Position numbers and translations under genes: made by a program
Origin: Chamaecyparis obtusa
Taxonomy: Eukaryota > Streptophyta > Pinopsida > Cupressales > Cupressaceae
Direction of reading: 5' to 3'
Assembly: GCA_027943335.1 (NCBI GenBank)
Contig: BSBK01006738.1
Span: 5,001-69,000 of the forward strand
DNA: 64,000 bases
In this document: positions 34,526 through 45,112 of the stretch, piece by piece
Layout of the letters: each line of letters begins with the position of its first letter
Position numbering within the stretch: position 1 is the stretch's first letter
The notes under the pieces: model-generated
The model's input: only the letters and a program-made list of their open reading frames with translations
Told to the model about the DNA's origin: nothing
Databases searched by the model: none

Positions 34526-36673
34526 GGAGATGCAAGTGCTAAATGGATGCAAGATGTTTGGCTAAAAGATGTTGATGGATGCAAAGTTGATGAACTTCTA
34601 AAGATGATGACTTTCTAGGATGCAATGCAAGGATGGATCAAGATGGTGATGATGGAAGCTGGATGGAACGGATATGGATCAAGATGGTGGAGGAAAGATA
34701 GGTTGCTGGTGAAAAGCTGGTGAAAAGATTACTGAGTGGTCAACAAATGAGCTGCTATTTTTCCCAAAAGGAGGATCAGAGATATGATGGGGTCAACCTA
34801 AGATAGACTGATGATCTTCGGTCAACAAGTTTCTTATCAATACACTCCAATCTCTTGCTCGAGATGATGGCTATGCAAGGACAAGGTTTGATTTCTTTAT
34901 GACAACACGTTGTGCCAAAAAAGAAGATGATGGTCTCTGATCTTGGATATAGGATAGGAACAACTCAAAAGGTAGAACACTAAGTGTTTGGTGGATCTCT
35001 GGATTTGGAACAAAAGATGATGGATCTGCTGGAAAGATATGGAAAGCTGATGGGGGGGATGCTAGTGGAAAAGGTTTTGAAGGGTGAAGGGACAAATGCT
35101 CTATCTAAAGGGACAATGCAGATGACAAGGATTGATTCTAGAATGCTGGTAGGAAGATGAATGCACTTTATGATGTTTTAAAATGCAACTAAGGTTTTGA
35201 TGCTGATGCAAAGGGTGAAACTAGGATGAAACTAAGATGCAAGGCTGTTTGAGACAAGATTTCAAGATCTGAAGATAGAACAAGACATGAACAAGGATTT
35301 GGCTAATCTTCTGGCCCAAGGTTGACAAAGTGATGGTTAACTCGAAAATGGAAGGTGAACTGTTTGATGCGGGCGTTATGGGCAATGTTCTCAAGTCTGG
35401 TTTGGGAATTCTCCTCTACTTGGGTTGCTTGGATAATGGATTGATAGGTCTTGGTGTTCTTCTTGATAACTTTTCGCTCTTGATAGGATTGGGATTTGGG
35501 CAACTTTTCTTTAAGATATTTGTTCTTGCTGGGCATCACTTGGAAAAGAGGTTTCTGATTTTGAGGCAAAGGTTTCCAATGGCAAAAGTTAAAGTCAAAG
35601 CAATCTCCGCAAGGGACAAAGCAACCCTGCGGGATACAAACAAGGGCAACTGACTCTGACAAAGCTTTTGAAAGTGTATGTTTCAACAAGTGTTTTCACG
35701 GAGTCTTTGACTGTCAAGCACTTCAAACAGATCTACCTAAGGAAGGTGAGTATCAAAATCACTTGCCCACAGCTTGGTATCCCCTAGAAGGGAATACAAA
35801 TGGTGAGTAATCTTGAGGCAACCCGGTAAACCCCTTGGAATCGGTCCTTGCACAAGGATTTTGATACTTTCGGCTGTAGATAGGCTAGCCTCTAGTTTAT
35901 CAAGTTTTTAATAGTTCCATGGTGTCTTCATACCCGGTTATGCTGATCATCCATGACTCACTTAAGAGCCTTGCCAATTATGCTGGGGGAGAGGAATGTT
36001 GACCATCCCCAGACATGTGTTTGGCACGAACGCCCGACGATTAGGAGATGTAAGTGATTCTTTTGGTATTCACTTATTTGTATACCGGCCGGGGGGGATA
36101 CCGGTTTGAGGTCGTTCTCTGAGGAGGAAGCGCTTCTCCTTGGACAGGCCTCGCTAAAAGTAGAACAGGTGAACTTGTTCAAGTTCAAATGTTCCACATT
36201 GCTTACTCTAACAAGGATTATGCAAGAATTTAAAAAACTCCTACATGCACATCAAGCAGATTTTGTTCATTTTTCTAAATTTGATTAAGTGATGTTTGAA
36301 CTTTGAAATGAAGACACTCGTGATTAGATTTTGATTTGTTCTTTTCCTCAAAATGTAAATGCTTTGAACGGTTGCAAGTTCTTTCCTTTTGTGCATTCAA
36401 GATTTGATTAGCGAGTTGATTTAAGAACTTTGAAAAAGCTTTATTTTATCCCTTAGATCACTCAAGATTGAATTTGTTTGCTTGCTTTGAAATCTGAAAT
36501 AGATGAGGGAATAAAGTTGTTTGTTTCCTTTAGTGCATTCGAGATTTGGTTTGATTTTCAAATTGACAATGACACTTAGGACCTAAGTTCATTTCCTTAA
36601 TGTCATTCAAGATTTTGTTTGACCTTTGCTGTAATAAAAGAAGTGAAAAACCAGTCCCAAGCAAAAACAAAAA
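34526..36673 (-). other. Second copy of the element C leader (left)
   Basis: Near-identical to 47834-49982. It includes the leader ORF copy at 35536-35342. No other coding content. Confidence 0.85.
35342..35536 (-). pseudogene. Leader ORF of element C, left copy, stop codon lost
   Basis: Matches the 64-codon ORF at 48844-48650 with about five amino-acid changes. The TGA stop present in the right copy is CGA here, so the frame runs on to 35303. Its ATG is at 35536-35534. Compared with the right copy it seems to be drifting freely. Confidence 0.55.
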
Positions 36674-37060
36674 AGTGACACTGTCCAGCTTATAGGCGAC
36701 GCTGGAAAGTGCAGAAGCGACATTTGATTCTTACAGGCGACATTCTGTACCTCAAAAGGTGACAGATAAAAAACCACAGGCGTAATTTCTTTTGTTACAG
36801 GCGTGATTTCTTTACAATAAGGCGACAGAAGAGAATTCTGGGACGTAACAGAAGTTATCGATCACAGAAAAAACTCAGTTATGCAGGCGTGAAAACAGAG
36901 CTCATAGGCGTCATTTCTTTCCTCAAAGGCATGATTTAATTTCATGAAGGCGTGACTGAATTCTTTGTAGGCGACATTTCTTTTGTTGAAGGTGACATTT
37001 CTTTGTTTGAAGGCGACATTTAATTGCTGTAGGTGTCATTTCTTTTCATGAAGGCGACAT
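36674..37060 (-). repeat. Leader motif array of element C, left copy
   Basis: About 18 degenerate words which on the + strand read AGGCGACA, AGGCGTGA, AGGTGACA or GGCGTCA and on the sense strand TGTCGCCT or TCACGCCT, spaced about 20-25 nt. Spacers often read TTTCTTTTGTT or TTTCTTT. Same array as 49983-50370. Confidence 0.7.
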
Positions 37061-37122
37061 TTCTTTATTTCTTGCAAAATACAAGCATATAAAGTATAAT
37101 TTCATCAAAATGATTGTGGTTA

Positions 37123-37142
37123 GTCTCCCACCGGGCGTGGCA
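37123..37142 (-). other. Second primer-binding site of element C (left copy)
   Basis: + strand GTCTCCCACCGGGCGTGGCA; the sense strand reads TGCCACGCCCGGTGGGAGAC, one base different from the site at 50450-50431. Its presence beside the left LTR shows that this LTR is followed by 5' leader sequence, not by host DNA. Confidence 0.8.
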
Positions 37143-37145
37143 GAA

Positions 37146-38576
37146 TGTAGAATAGGATTTGAGAGTGCACCTAAACCTGTTTTGAAGGCCAAAGACAAAC
37201 AAACGTCATAGCATATAGTCAAATCAAATTTAATGGTAAACAAACTAAAATCAAAGCCACCTCAGTTTAAGCTTAAAACGGATGCGCCCATGCACCGTTT
37301 GATATGCTTAGATATAGAGGGATGTGGGTGTGCAAACTCAAGCACTTGGAGCATGCAAGATAAATGATTTGAGGATCAAGAAGACCCAAAATGACACAAA
37401 ATAGGTATGAGGAACCTATTTTGCCTCAAAGGCCTCAAGATCACACAAATATGCAAAGCTAAATGAAAGAACTAAGATTAAAACAAGAAATGAATCTATG
37501 TTAATCCATTTAAGCTAATTTAGATGTGATTTAAGCTTGAAAATGATCTAAAATGATGAACTTATGCTTATGCTAGAATGAAAATGACATTATAACTTTG
37601 TTATTGAGTTTGAGAGTTGAGAGATGATTTGCCTTAGGAAGTGAGGGTATTTATAAGATTTCTAAAGGCTTGGGGTAGGAGGAATGAATGGCCAGGATTG
37701 AAATCCTTAAGAGAGGCCAAGATTCACTCAAAGGGAAGCACATGGATTGTGCTAGTTCTCAGCCAATCAGGAGGTGACACATGTCACAAGGTGAGTGGAT
37801 GAAGGGAAGGGCAAAGAGGAGTCAACAAAGTGGGCTCCAAGCTCATAACTCTCCAAATAAATGCTTGTAAGAGCAATGAATGAGCTTTAAGAGGCTTTGA
37901 AGACTTTGGGGAAGCAATAAATGCTTTGTGGTTGAGATATTTGGAAGGAAAGACTTTGCTTTGGTTTAGGAAAGTCTTAAGCTTGGTTAGGATTGCACAA
38001 AAGTTTAAGGGTAGGATTAGGATTAGATTAAGACCAAAAAAAAGATTAGGATGGGTGAAGAGGGTGGATTTGAGAAGATTCTAGAAGAGTCTAGATTTCT
38101 CCTTAGTTTAATGGAATAAAAAGTTATTCATTCCAAAAGCTTAAGTTTTAGGAATATTTATTAAAATATTTTCAATAAATATGCAAATTAAATATTTAAC
38201 CTTAATTAAATATTTAACCTTGGGATTAGGGTTAGAAAAGATGGGATTAGCCTTTTAATCAAAATTAAGAAGGGATTAGAAGATTTTGGAAGAGGTTAGT
38301 GGTCTTAAGGAAATTGGCCAAGTTTGGGATAAAAAATAAATTAATTTATTTTTTGATGTTTTTGGGCAATTTATTAATTAAAATAATTAATAAATTAGGG
38401 ATAATGTCCAAATGACATTTTTAGGCTAGATTCCTTAATTAAAGATTTTTAATTAAGAGAGAGGGATTTAATGCCATAAAAATAAATTAATTAATTAATT
38501 AATAAATGATGATGTCATCAAAGATTTTCAAAAAACAAAAATAATTTATTTTTTGAAGGATTTTTCGGTGTCTACA
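37146..38576 (-). repeat. Left LTR of element C
   Basis: Sense strand starts TGTAGACACC at 38576 after the polypurine tract and ends TTCTACA at 37146. It serves as 3' LTR of the full unit and as 5' LTR of the truncated one. TATAAATA box at 37655-37648. Confidence 0.9.
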
Positions 38577-38592
38577 TTTTGCCCCTCTTTGA
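38577..38592 (-). other. Polypurine tract of element C
   Basis: Sense strand ATCAAAGAGGGGCAAAA directly before the LTR start, near-identical to those of A and B. Confidence 0.85.
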
Positions 38593-39592
38593 TGCGATGC
38601 CACAAGTGGCATGGCGTCAAAGACAAGAAAACAAGATGCCAAGGCTAGAATCAGAAGAAGAGGGTATGACGCCCGGGTGGACTAGAAGAAAGAGGAACAT
38701 GCCTCGGTGGGACAAAATCATGGAAGATGTGCCCAGTGGGACAAGGAGAAAGAGGGATTACGCCCTGGGACAGAGTGTGCCCGGCGGGACGAGGAAGGAA
38801 AGGCCTAGGAAGAAAGGGGAGATAAATAACCTCACTTCTAAGAACAAATATGGATGATATGCAAGATGAGATGGAAATGCAAGATGCAAGATGCAGCTAT
38901 ACGCAAAGATGCAAGATTAATCTATATGATAAATGCAAGGGACCAGATAGCTCCAAGTGCAAACGGGAGTGCACAGCCTAGATTTAATATAGCTATGTTA
39001 GAGACCTGCCAAGGATACTGGGATCATGAGGCCTATCAAGAACGTCGCAGAGGACTGACAAGGACTGACGCTAAACAAACACACAGGGTTGCCCCAACAT
39101 CACACATGAAGCACAGAGGCGACATGGCGGAACCGATGCTGAAGGAACCACAAACACACAACTGACTCACAGGCAGAAGCGAAAGATCAAAAGACCTTGC
39201 CCCAGATTATCCGCACACGCAGCACACCATGATATAATGAATCATGGTGACCCTGGTGGGATAATGAGAAGCCAAAAAGATTAACAAGACCCAAAGGACA
39301 AAAATCCAAGATCAAAATGATAACTCCAAAAAAACATCCTTTGCCAAGGAGAGAGATTAGGTTTGATTGATGGTGGAAAGATTGGTCGGATAGGAGGAAC
39401 GATATATCCTCAAGGACCAGGATGGAAGATTAGGTCAGACAAGAGGAACGATATATCCTCAAGGACCCATGGGTTGGTGAGAGAATAAGTGTAGTTGTTC
39501 GCTGGAAAAAGCTGTGGTTCATTTTTTATTTTTATTTTTATTTTTTATTTTTTGGAATGTTTTTGGATTTTCTGATATATGCAGGATCAGAT
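38593..39592 (-). other. Post-pol spacer of element C with PBS-like repeats
   Basis: Non-coding, only 1 kb, against about 5.9 kb in A. No PMD ORF is present. On the + strand 38668-38790 holds five words like TGCCCGGTGGGAC, about 18-32 bp apart, which match the core of the primer site of C but on the opposite strand. The part next to pol aligns with 20690-21000 of A. Two overlapping + strand open frames (38579-38857, 38854-39165) show no domain. Confidence 0.6.
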
Positions 39593-42500
39593 TCAGGCAT
39601 AGAACCTCTTCAGATGGATGATGTTGATAGGATCATTCAAGGGATCGCCTTCTGGTGTTGATAGCTGATAGGCTCCTGAGCCAAAGGATGTGGTGACAAC
39701 ATAGGGGCCCAACCAAGTAGGCTCAAACTTGCCTTTCTTTTCTCTATTTGCTAGGACCTTCTGATTTTCTTTAAGGACCATGTCACCGACCTGGAATTGT
39801 CTAGGATGGACCTTTTTGTTATAACTCCTTTTGAGTCGATTCTGGTATGCAACCAGGTGATCATAGGCTTGCTGTCTCCTTTCATCTAGTAGGTCTAGCT
39901 GTGTGAGCCGGGCCACACGATAGTCTTCATCAGTTGTATAGTTCTTCATGGAGACACGCAAGGATGGGAGCTCAACCTCGATCGGCAGAACGGCTTCAGC
40001 ACCATATACAAGGGAGTATGGGGTGGTGCCTGTGGGAGTGCGATAAGAAGTGCGGTAGGCCCAAAGGGCGGGATTGATTTGGAGGTGCCAGTCACGACCA
40101 GAATCATTGACAACCTTCTTGAGGATTTTCAAGATAGTTTTGTTAGTTGCCTCAGCTTGGCCATTTCCTTGAGGGAAATATGGACTAGAGAAACGGTGAT
40201 GGATGTGGAGTCTGGCACATAGATCATCCACATGCTGGTTTTCAAAAGGTGTGCCATGGTCTGTGAAGATGGTAGATGGTATGCCGAAGCGGCAAATGAT
40301 GTGGTAAAGGATGAACTTGGATATTTGGATGCCAGTAGTTAGCGTGAGCGGAATCACTTCAACCCATTTGGTAAAGTACTCTGTGGCTGTTATGATATAC
40401 TTGTGTCCATCCGAAGAAAGGGGGGTGATCAAGCCAACGAGGTCGAGGCCCCAACATGAAAAAGGCCACAGTGGTGCAATAGGCTGTAGATCCTGTGCTG
40501 GTGCATGTATCAAATTGGCATGCTGTTGACATGGGAGACATTTCTTGACAAATTCACATGCATCATGTTCCATTGTTGGCCAATAATATCCAACTCTAAG
40601 CAGCTGCTTTGCTAGAACCATGCCACTCGTGTGGGCACCGCAAATTCTAGCGTGAACTTCTTGTAAGGCCAGGATGGCCTCGTTTGGGTCTAAACATCTA
40701 GATAGGACATTGTGATACCCGCGACGATATAGGGTGTTGGCTACAAGAGTGTAGCGGGAAGCTCTGCGAATAAGGTTTTGGCATTGGTTATTGGTGAGAT
40801 GGGGAGATATGATACCATTTTTTAGATATGCATGGATTTCATGGTACCATGGGGATTGGGGACCAACCAAGACACACACCATGTCTGCATCGGCGTTCTC
40901 ATAAGCTGGTGAATGTAGCTGCTCGACTAGAAATTCATACTGTGATGCGTCTTGTGGTATTTCTAATAAGGATCCGATAGTTGCCATTGCATCTGCTGCT
41001 TTGTTCTGAAGCCTTGGGATCTGATTGAATTGTAGATGTAGGAAATGCTCTTTCAGTTTATCCACCAGTTGCTTGTAGGGTAGCAATTTGTTGTCCTTTG
41101 TCTGATATTCATCTAGGACTTGTTTGATAATGAGCTGTGAATCTCCAAAGACTTGTAATTCTACGATGTTCCATTGGATAGCTGTTTTGAGACCTAAGAT
41201 GAGTGCCTCATATTCTGCAATATTGTTGGTACAGGGGAATCCCAACTTGAATGATTTTGGAATATAGTCACCTTGAGGTGTGACGAATAGGATTCCTACT
41301 CCAGAGCTATGGGATGTGTTGGAACCATCAAAGTATAGTTTCCACATGGGCTGCTCTTCAATCATGCATAAATGTTCATCGGGGAATTCCATGATTAGTG
41401 GATAGGCATCCACCAGTGGTGCTTCTGCTAGTTGATCGGCAATGACTTGCCCTTTGATTACTTTGCGATCTACATACTGAATGTCAAATTCGCTGAGTAA
41501 CATGACCCATTTTTCCATACGGCCTGTGAGGGTTGTCCTTGATAACAGATACTTAAGAGGGTCCACCTTTGATATGAGCTTGATTGTGTGGCTAAGCATG
41601 TAATGTCTAAGTTTTTGAGTGGCAAAGACCACTGCTAAGCATGCTTTCTCCATGGGTGAATAGTTAAGCTCATAGCCCACAAGAGTGCGACTGATGTAGT
41701 AGACAGCTCGTTCTCTATTTTCATCATCATGCTGTGCTAGGAGTGCCCCTAGTGCTGTAGCTATTGTTGAGATGTAAAGGATGAGTGGGCATCCTGGAAC
41801 TGGTGGTACTAGGATTGGAGCATTAGCTAGATACTCTTTGAGCTTATCAAAGCTTCTTTGACATATGGGATCCCACTTGAAGTTGGTGTCTTTGCATAAG
41901 AGATGTGAGAAGGGTTGGCACTTGTCTGCTAGTTGCGAGATGAACCGTCGTACTGATTGAAGCTTTCCCTGTAGGCTTCTGAGCTGTTTGAGATTTCTTG
42001 GTGGAGGCATCTCTGTTATTGCTTTTACCTTTTTCGGATCGATCTCTATGCCTCGTCTAGAGACGATGAAGCCTAGAAGCTTGCCAGATGTAACACCAAA
42101 GACACATTTCTTAGGATTAAGCTTTAAGCCATAATGATTCAGATGATCAAATACACGTTCTAGGATGTTGAGGTGCTCATCTCTTGTTTTGGATTTTGCA
42201 AGGATATCATCCACATAGTCTTCAAGAATCTTGTGGATCATGTCATGGAAGATCACTGTCATTGCTCTCTGATATGTGGCCCCTGCATTCTTTAGCCCAA
42301 ATGGCATCATGTTGTAGCAGAAGGTACCCCATGGGGTTGTGAATACTGTTTTATGTTGATCTGCTTCTGCTATATGAATCTGATTGTAGCCTGAAAATCC
42401 ATCCATGAGTGATAGCATTTCATGACCCGCTGTGAGGTCTACAAGCATGTCTATGTTTGGCAATGGGAAGTCATCCTTAGGACATGCCTTGTTCAAGTCT

Positions 42501-45112
42501 TTGAAATCAGTGCATATTCTGATGTCTCCTGAAGGCTTTGTGACTGGCACCATGTTAGAGATCCACTCTGAATAATCTATTGCTCTAATGATCTTAGCTT
42601 GGAGGAGCTTCTCAAGCTCTGTTTTGATGAGCAATGCTACCTTTGGATGCATTTTCCTTAGCTTCTGCTTCACTGGCTTGACGTTTGGATCTACTGATAG
42701 GTGATGAACAACAAGGTTTGGATCAAGCCCAGGCATGTGGGCGTATGACCATGCAAAGTTGATGATGGATTCCTTGAGCAAGGCACTGAGAGCCATTTCT
42801 TCTCCTTCTGTTAGGTTGACTGCAATGTAGGTGATCCTTGGACATTCTTCTGTTCCCAAGTTGATTGGCTTGGTTTCCTCTATGATGATCGGCGACTGCT
42901 CTGGTCTATAATCTTGGATAGGGGGAAGAGGCAAGGCTTCATCTTCTAGCGCCTGAATTGCCAGGTTTTCACTAGAAGATACGCCCTTTATTTTTACTAT
43001 TTTGGAATCAGAATGTGCCCCAAGGGGGTTTTCACATAAAGACTCATGATGTTCTTTTGCTATTTCATTTTTGCGACTAAAGCTTGCCTCTTCCCCAAAA
43101 TATCCTTCTGGGTGAAGCTGATAGACAGAGGTTGATGTTGGATCCTGATTGCTTGCTGGACCTGATGTCCCCATGAATTCTAGGAGTGCTTGTGTGCTTT
43201 GGAACTCGTCGATGTGTACGATGCTTGGTTGGTCCCAATCTATGAGGTCGGCGTTTGTGAGGGGAAGATCTATGAGGTTAATGGAGAGTTGTTGGAGAAC
43301 AGAAGTCCCCAGGAGGGTGTCGTCGGCAAAGATATCATCGTAGGATCGGATGTCTTTCTCTTCGGGGATGTCTTCGATTTCCACGAGGTCATCCTGGCTA
43401 TTCGAAAAGTTCACGTTGGTCATGTTAGTGCCCGTAGTTGTGGTATTGGGCTCTTGTTCAAGCAGGCGAGGGGTATTAAAGCCAAGTCCTTGCTGTTCTG
43501 GATTTTGGGATGGTATGATAGGAAATAAATTTCCATCCTCTTGTGGTCCTAGACAACCACCTTTATAGTTATAGTGTTCTGTGACATTTTTGTAGGGGAT
43601 TGGATATTTCTCTTTGAAGTACTCAAGAAGTTGTGTGTCACGTGATGGGGGATCTTTGTATAACCATTTGTTAATATCTGGATCCATTTCTTTACTGTTG
43701 ATGTTGCCATGAGACTCAAAAGTCATGTTTTCAATTTGCTTGAGCTTATAATGTTCTTCAACAGGCTTGTTTTGACAACTTGGGCGCCCTTGAGTATGTG
43801 GATCACGTGGAAGAGCTCCTACAGCAAATGCATCACTGAGGCTGTATTCGCCACAACCCTGGTTGTTGATCTTGACGGATGATAAGGTGGAAGAGAGGAT
43901 GGTTTCTGGATCGCGATGGGATTGGGATGAGCTAGCAATAGAAGTACCAATATCGGTTCCAGGACAATGAGTAGAATGAGGGAAAGATGCTTCCATCGCA
44001 AGGCAATATGCGAAGGAGTTAGGGTCAGCGTGGATGGTAACCTCAGTGCCTTGATGTGGAAACTTGATGCACTGATGGTAAGTAGATGGTACGGCCTTAA
44101 TGGAATGGATCCATGGACGACCGAGGAGGATATTGAACGGTAGGTCAAGATCAACAACGTGGCAGAGAGTATCTTGCGTTGCTGGGCCTAGCTGGATAGG
44201 CAAAGTCATAGTACCTTCAGAGGTACGCTCCAAGTTATCATATGCTTTGATAGTGATTTGCTCATGTTGTATGTCGGCCTCCGTGAACCCGATCTTCTTG
44301 ATGAATTTTAATGTGCACAAGTTGAGGGCTGAGCCATTATCCACTAGAACTCGTTTGATGGCAAAATCTCTGACCATGACAGCAATGCGGAGAGGGAGAG
44401 TATGGTCAGGAGCGACATCTGGTATATCAGATTCTTTGAAGGATAAGGCACATGCTGCTGATAGGTGTCCCACAAGAGTTTCAAACTGAGTTGTGTTAAT
44501 GTCCGTGGGGACATGGCCTTCTTTTAGAGCTTTGTCCAGGATCTCCTGATGGATGGGTGATGTGCGGAGCAAATCCAAGATAGATATTTGGGCTGGCATG
44601 TTCCTAAGATGCTCTATGATATTGTATTGTGCACTTGGTGCATTATGCTGTGTTGCGTGTGCATTTGATGCTGGCCTGGTGTTAGACTGTGCTGTGGATG
44701 TAGTAGGTGTTGGCCTTGGAGGAGCAGCTGACCTCGGAGGAGCACCGGCAACAGTTATCCTACCACTGCGGGTAGTTGCAGCACATTGTCGATCTGGCCC
44801 TCTAACGTGGATGGTATTGATGGTGGGCTCATCTTGGATGGGCTCAACTTGAGTTATGCATCCAACATACTTGTCATAGTTGATGTAGGCCACTGTGTGA
44901 TCTCCTTGCTTGCCTTTGCCATGATTTTGGGGCTGATTGGCGTTGGCTTGATTCTTCCCGGTATCGTGTTGAGGGAACATATTTTGATATATTTGCAAAC
45001 TGGCGTTGGGTGAAGCTTGAGCTGGTGCATCGACCTGGATCTCCTTGCGATCAATGAGATCCTGGATGTAGTTCTTAAGCCGCATGCACTTCAATGTTGT
45101 GTGGCCCTTCAC
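39593..45112 (-). CDS. Element C gag end-protease-RT-RNaseH-aRNH-integrase frame, 1839 codons open
   Basis: Residue 1 is the first Met after the last gag stop; the frame is continuous with gag. In order: end of the CHHC finger (GHTTLKC, residues 3-9); protease with LVDNGSALN, Asp 258; RT with PSGDIRICTDFKDLN, FSGYNQIHIA, MPFGLKNAGATYQRAM and YVDD at 966-969; connection RNase H with YELNYSPMEKACLAVV; a second, archaeal-type RNase H with YFDGS (Asp 1262), EYEALILG and FGDSQLIIK; integrase zinc finger with CLPCQQH; integrase core with Asp 1557, Asp 1618 and Glu 1654 (D-60-D-35-E); C-terminal GPYVVTT and HLKRFYA. Two RNase H domains and no chromodomain mark the Tat lineage. All catalytic residues I can check are present and there is no stop in 1839 codons. 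A full gag-pol would need the five upstream gag stops bypassed. Confidence 0.93.
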   Translation of the reverse strand: MKGHTTLKCMRLKNYIQDLIDRKEIQVDAPAQASPNASLQIYQNMFPQHDTGKNQANANQPQNHGKGKQGDHTVAYINYDKYVGCITQVEPIQDEPTINTIHVRGPDRQCAATTRSGRITVAGAPPRSAAPPRPTPTTSTAQSNTRPASNAHATQHNAPSAQYNIIEHLRNMPAQISILDLLRTSPIHQEILDKALKEGHVPTDINTTQFETLVGHLSAACALSFKESDIPDVAPDHTLPLRIAVMVRDFAIKRVLVDNGSALNLCTLKFIKKIGFTEADIQHEQITIKAYDNLERTSEGTMTLPIQLGPATQDTLCHVVDLDLPFNILLGRPWIHSIKAVPSTYHQCIKFPHQGTEVTIHADPNSFAYCLAMEASFPHSTHCPGTDIGTSIASSSQSHRDPETILSSTLSSVKINNQGCGEYSLSDAFAVGALPRDPHTQGRPSCQNKPVEEHYKLKQIENMTFESHGNINSKEMDPDINKWLYKDPPSRDTQLLEYFKEKYPIPYKNVTEHYNYKGGCLGPQEDGNLFPIIPSQNPEQQGLGFNTPRLLEQEPNTTTTGTNMTNVNFSNSQDDLVEIEDIPEEKDIRSYDDIFADDTLLGTSVLQQLSINLIDLPLTNADLIDWDQPSIVHIDEFQSTQALLEFMGTSGPASNQDPTSTSVYQLHPEGYFGEEASFSRKNEIAKEHHESLCENPLGAHSDSKIVKIKGVSSSENLAIQALEDEALPLPPIQDYRPEQSPIIIEETKPINLGTEECPRITYIAVNLTEGEEMALSALLKESIINFAWSYAHMPGLDPNLVVHHLSVDPNVKPVKQKLRKMHPKVALLIKTELEKLLQAKIIRAIDYSEWISNMVPVTKPSGDIRICTDFKDLNKACPKDDFPLPNIDMLVDLTAGHEMLSLMDGFSGYNQIHIAEADQHKTVFTTPWGTFCYNMMPFGLKNAGATYQRAMTVIFHDMIHKILEDYVDDILAKSKTRDEHLNILERVFDHLNHYGLKLNPKKCVFGVTSGKLLGFIVSRRGIEIDPKKVKAITEMPPPRNLKQLRSLQGKLQSVRRFISQLADKCQPFSHLLCKDTNFKWDPICQRSFDKLKEYLANAPILVPPVPGCPLILYISTIATALGALLAQHDDENRERAVYYISRTLVGYELNYSPMEKACLAVVFATQKLRHYMLSHTIKLISKVDPLKYLLSRTTLTGRMEKWVMLLSEFDIQYVDRKVIKGQVIADQLAEAPLVDAYPLIMEFPDEHLCMIEEQPMWKLYFDGSNTSHSSGVGILFVTPQGDYIPKSFKLGFPCTNNIAEYEALILGLKTAIQWNIVELQVFGDSQLIIKQVLDEYQTKDNKLLPYKQLVDKLKEHFLHLQFNQIPRLQNKAADAMATIGSLLEIPQDASQYEFLVEQLHSPAYENADADMVCVLVGPQSPWYHEIHAYLKNGIISPHLTNNQCQNLIRRASRYTLVANTLYRRGYHNVLSRCLDPNEAILALQEVHARICGAHTSGMVLAKQLLRVGYYWPTMEHDACEFVKKCLPCQQHANLIHAPAQDLQPIAPLWPFSCWGLDLVGLITPLSSDGHKYIITATEYFTKWVEVIPLTLTTGIQISKFILYHIICRFGIPSTIFTDHGTPFENQHVDDLCARLHIHHRFSSPYFPQGNGQAEATNKTILKILKKVVNDSGRDWHLQINPALWAYRTSYRTPTGTTPYSLVYGAEAVLPIEVELPSLRVSMKNYTTDEDYRVARLTQLDLLDERRQQAYDHLVAYQNRLKRSYNKKVHPRQFQVGDMVLKENQKVLANREKKGKFEPTWLGPYVVTTSFGSGAYQLSTPEGDPLNDPINIIHLKRFYA

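Larger units (their letters stand above)
34429..38576 (-). repeat. Left copy of the 4.15-kb direct repeat of element C
   Basis: Aligns along its length with 47737-51896, including LTR, primer site, motif array, leader ORF and the first gag codons. Over the LTR part I count 19 substitutions in 1431 bp plus one 12-bp indel (TTAATTAA region) and one A-run difference. Homology stops within TCATCATGG at 34429-34437, with the flanking B sequence also rich in TCATCA. Confidence 0.92.

Noticed and set aside
35330..35653. 107-codon + strand ORF repeated at 48638-48961
   Set aside because: Overlaps the conserved leader ORF of C on the other strand and recurs only because of the 4.15-kb direct repeat.
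36674..37060. CRISPR-like array
   Set aside because: The repeated word is only about 8 bases and degenerate, spacers vary in length, and the DNA is a plant retrotransposon leader.
34429..38576. Whole 4.15-kb repeat taken as one giant LTR
   Set aside because: A primer-binding site inside it at 50450-50431 and a polypurine tract at its outer edge place the real LTR at about 1.4 kb.
44553..44852. + strand ORFs across 40311-47754
   Set aside because: Shadows of the long - strand gag-pol frame of element C, without domains.
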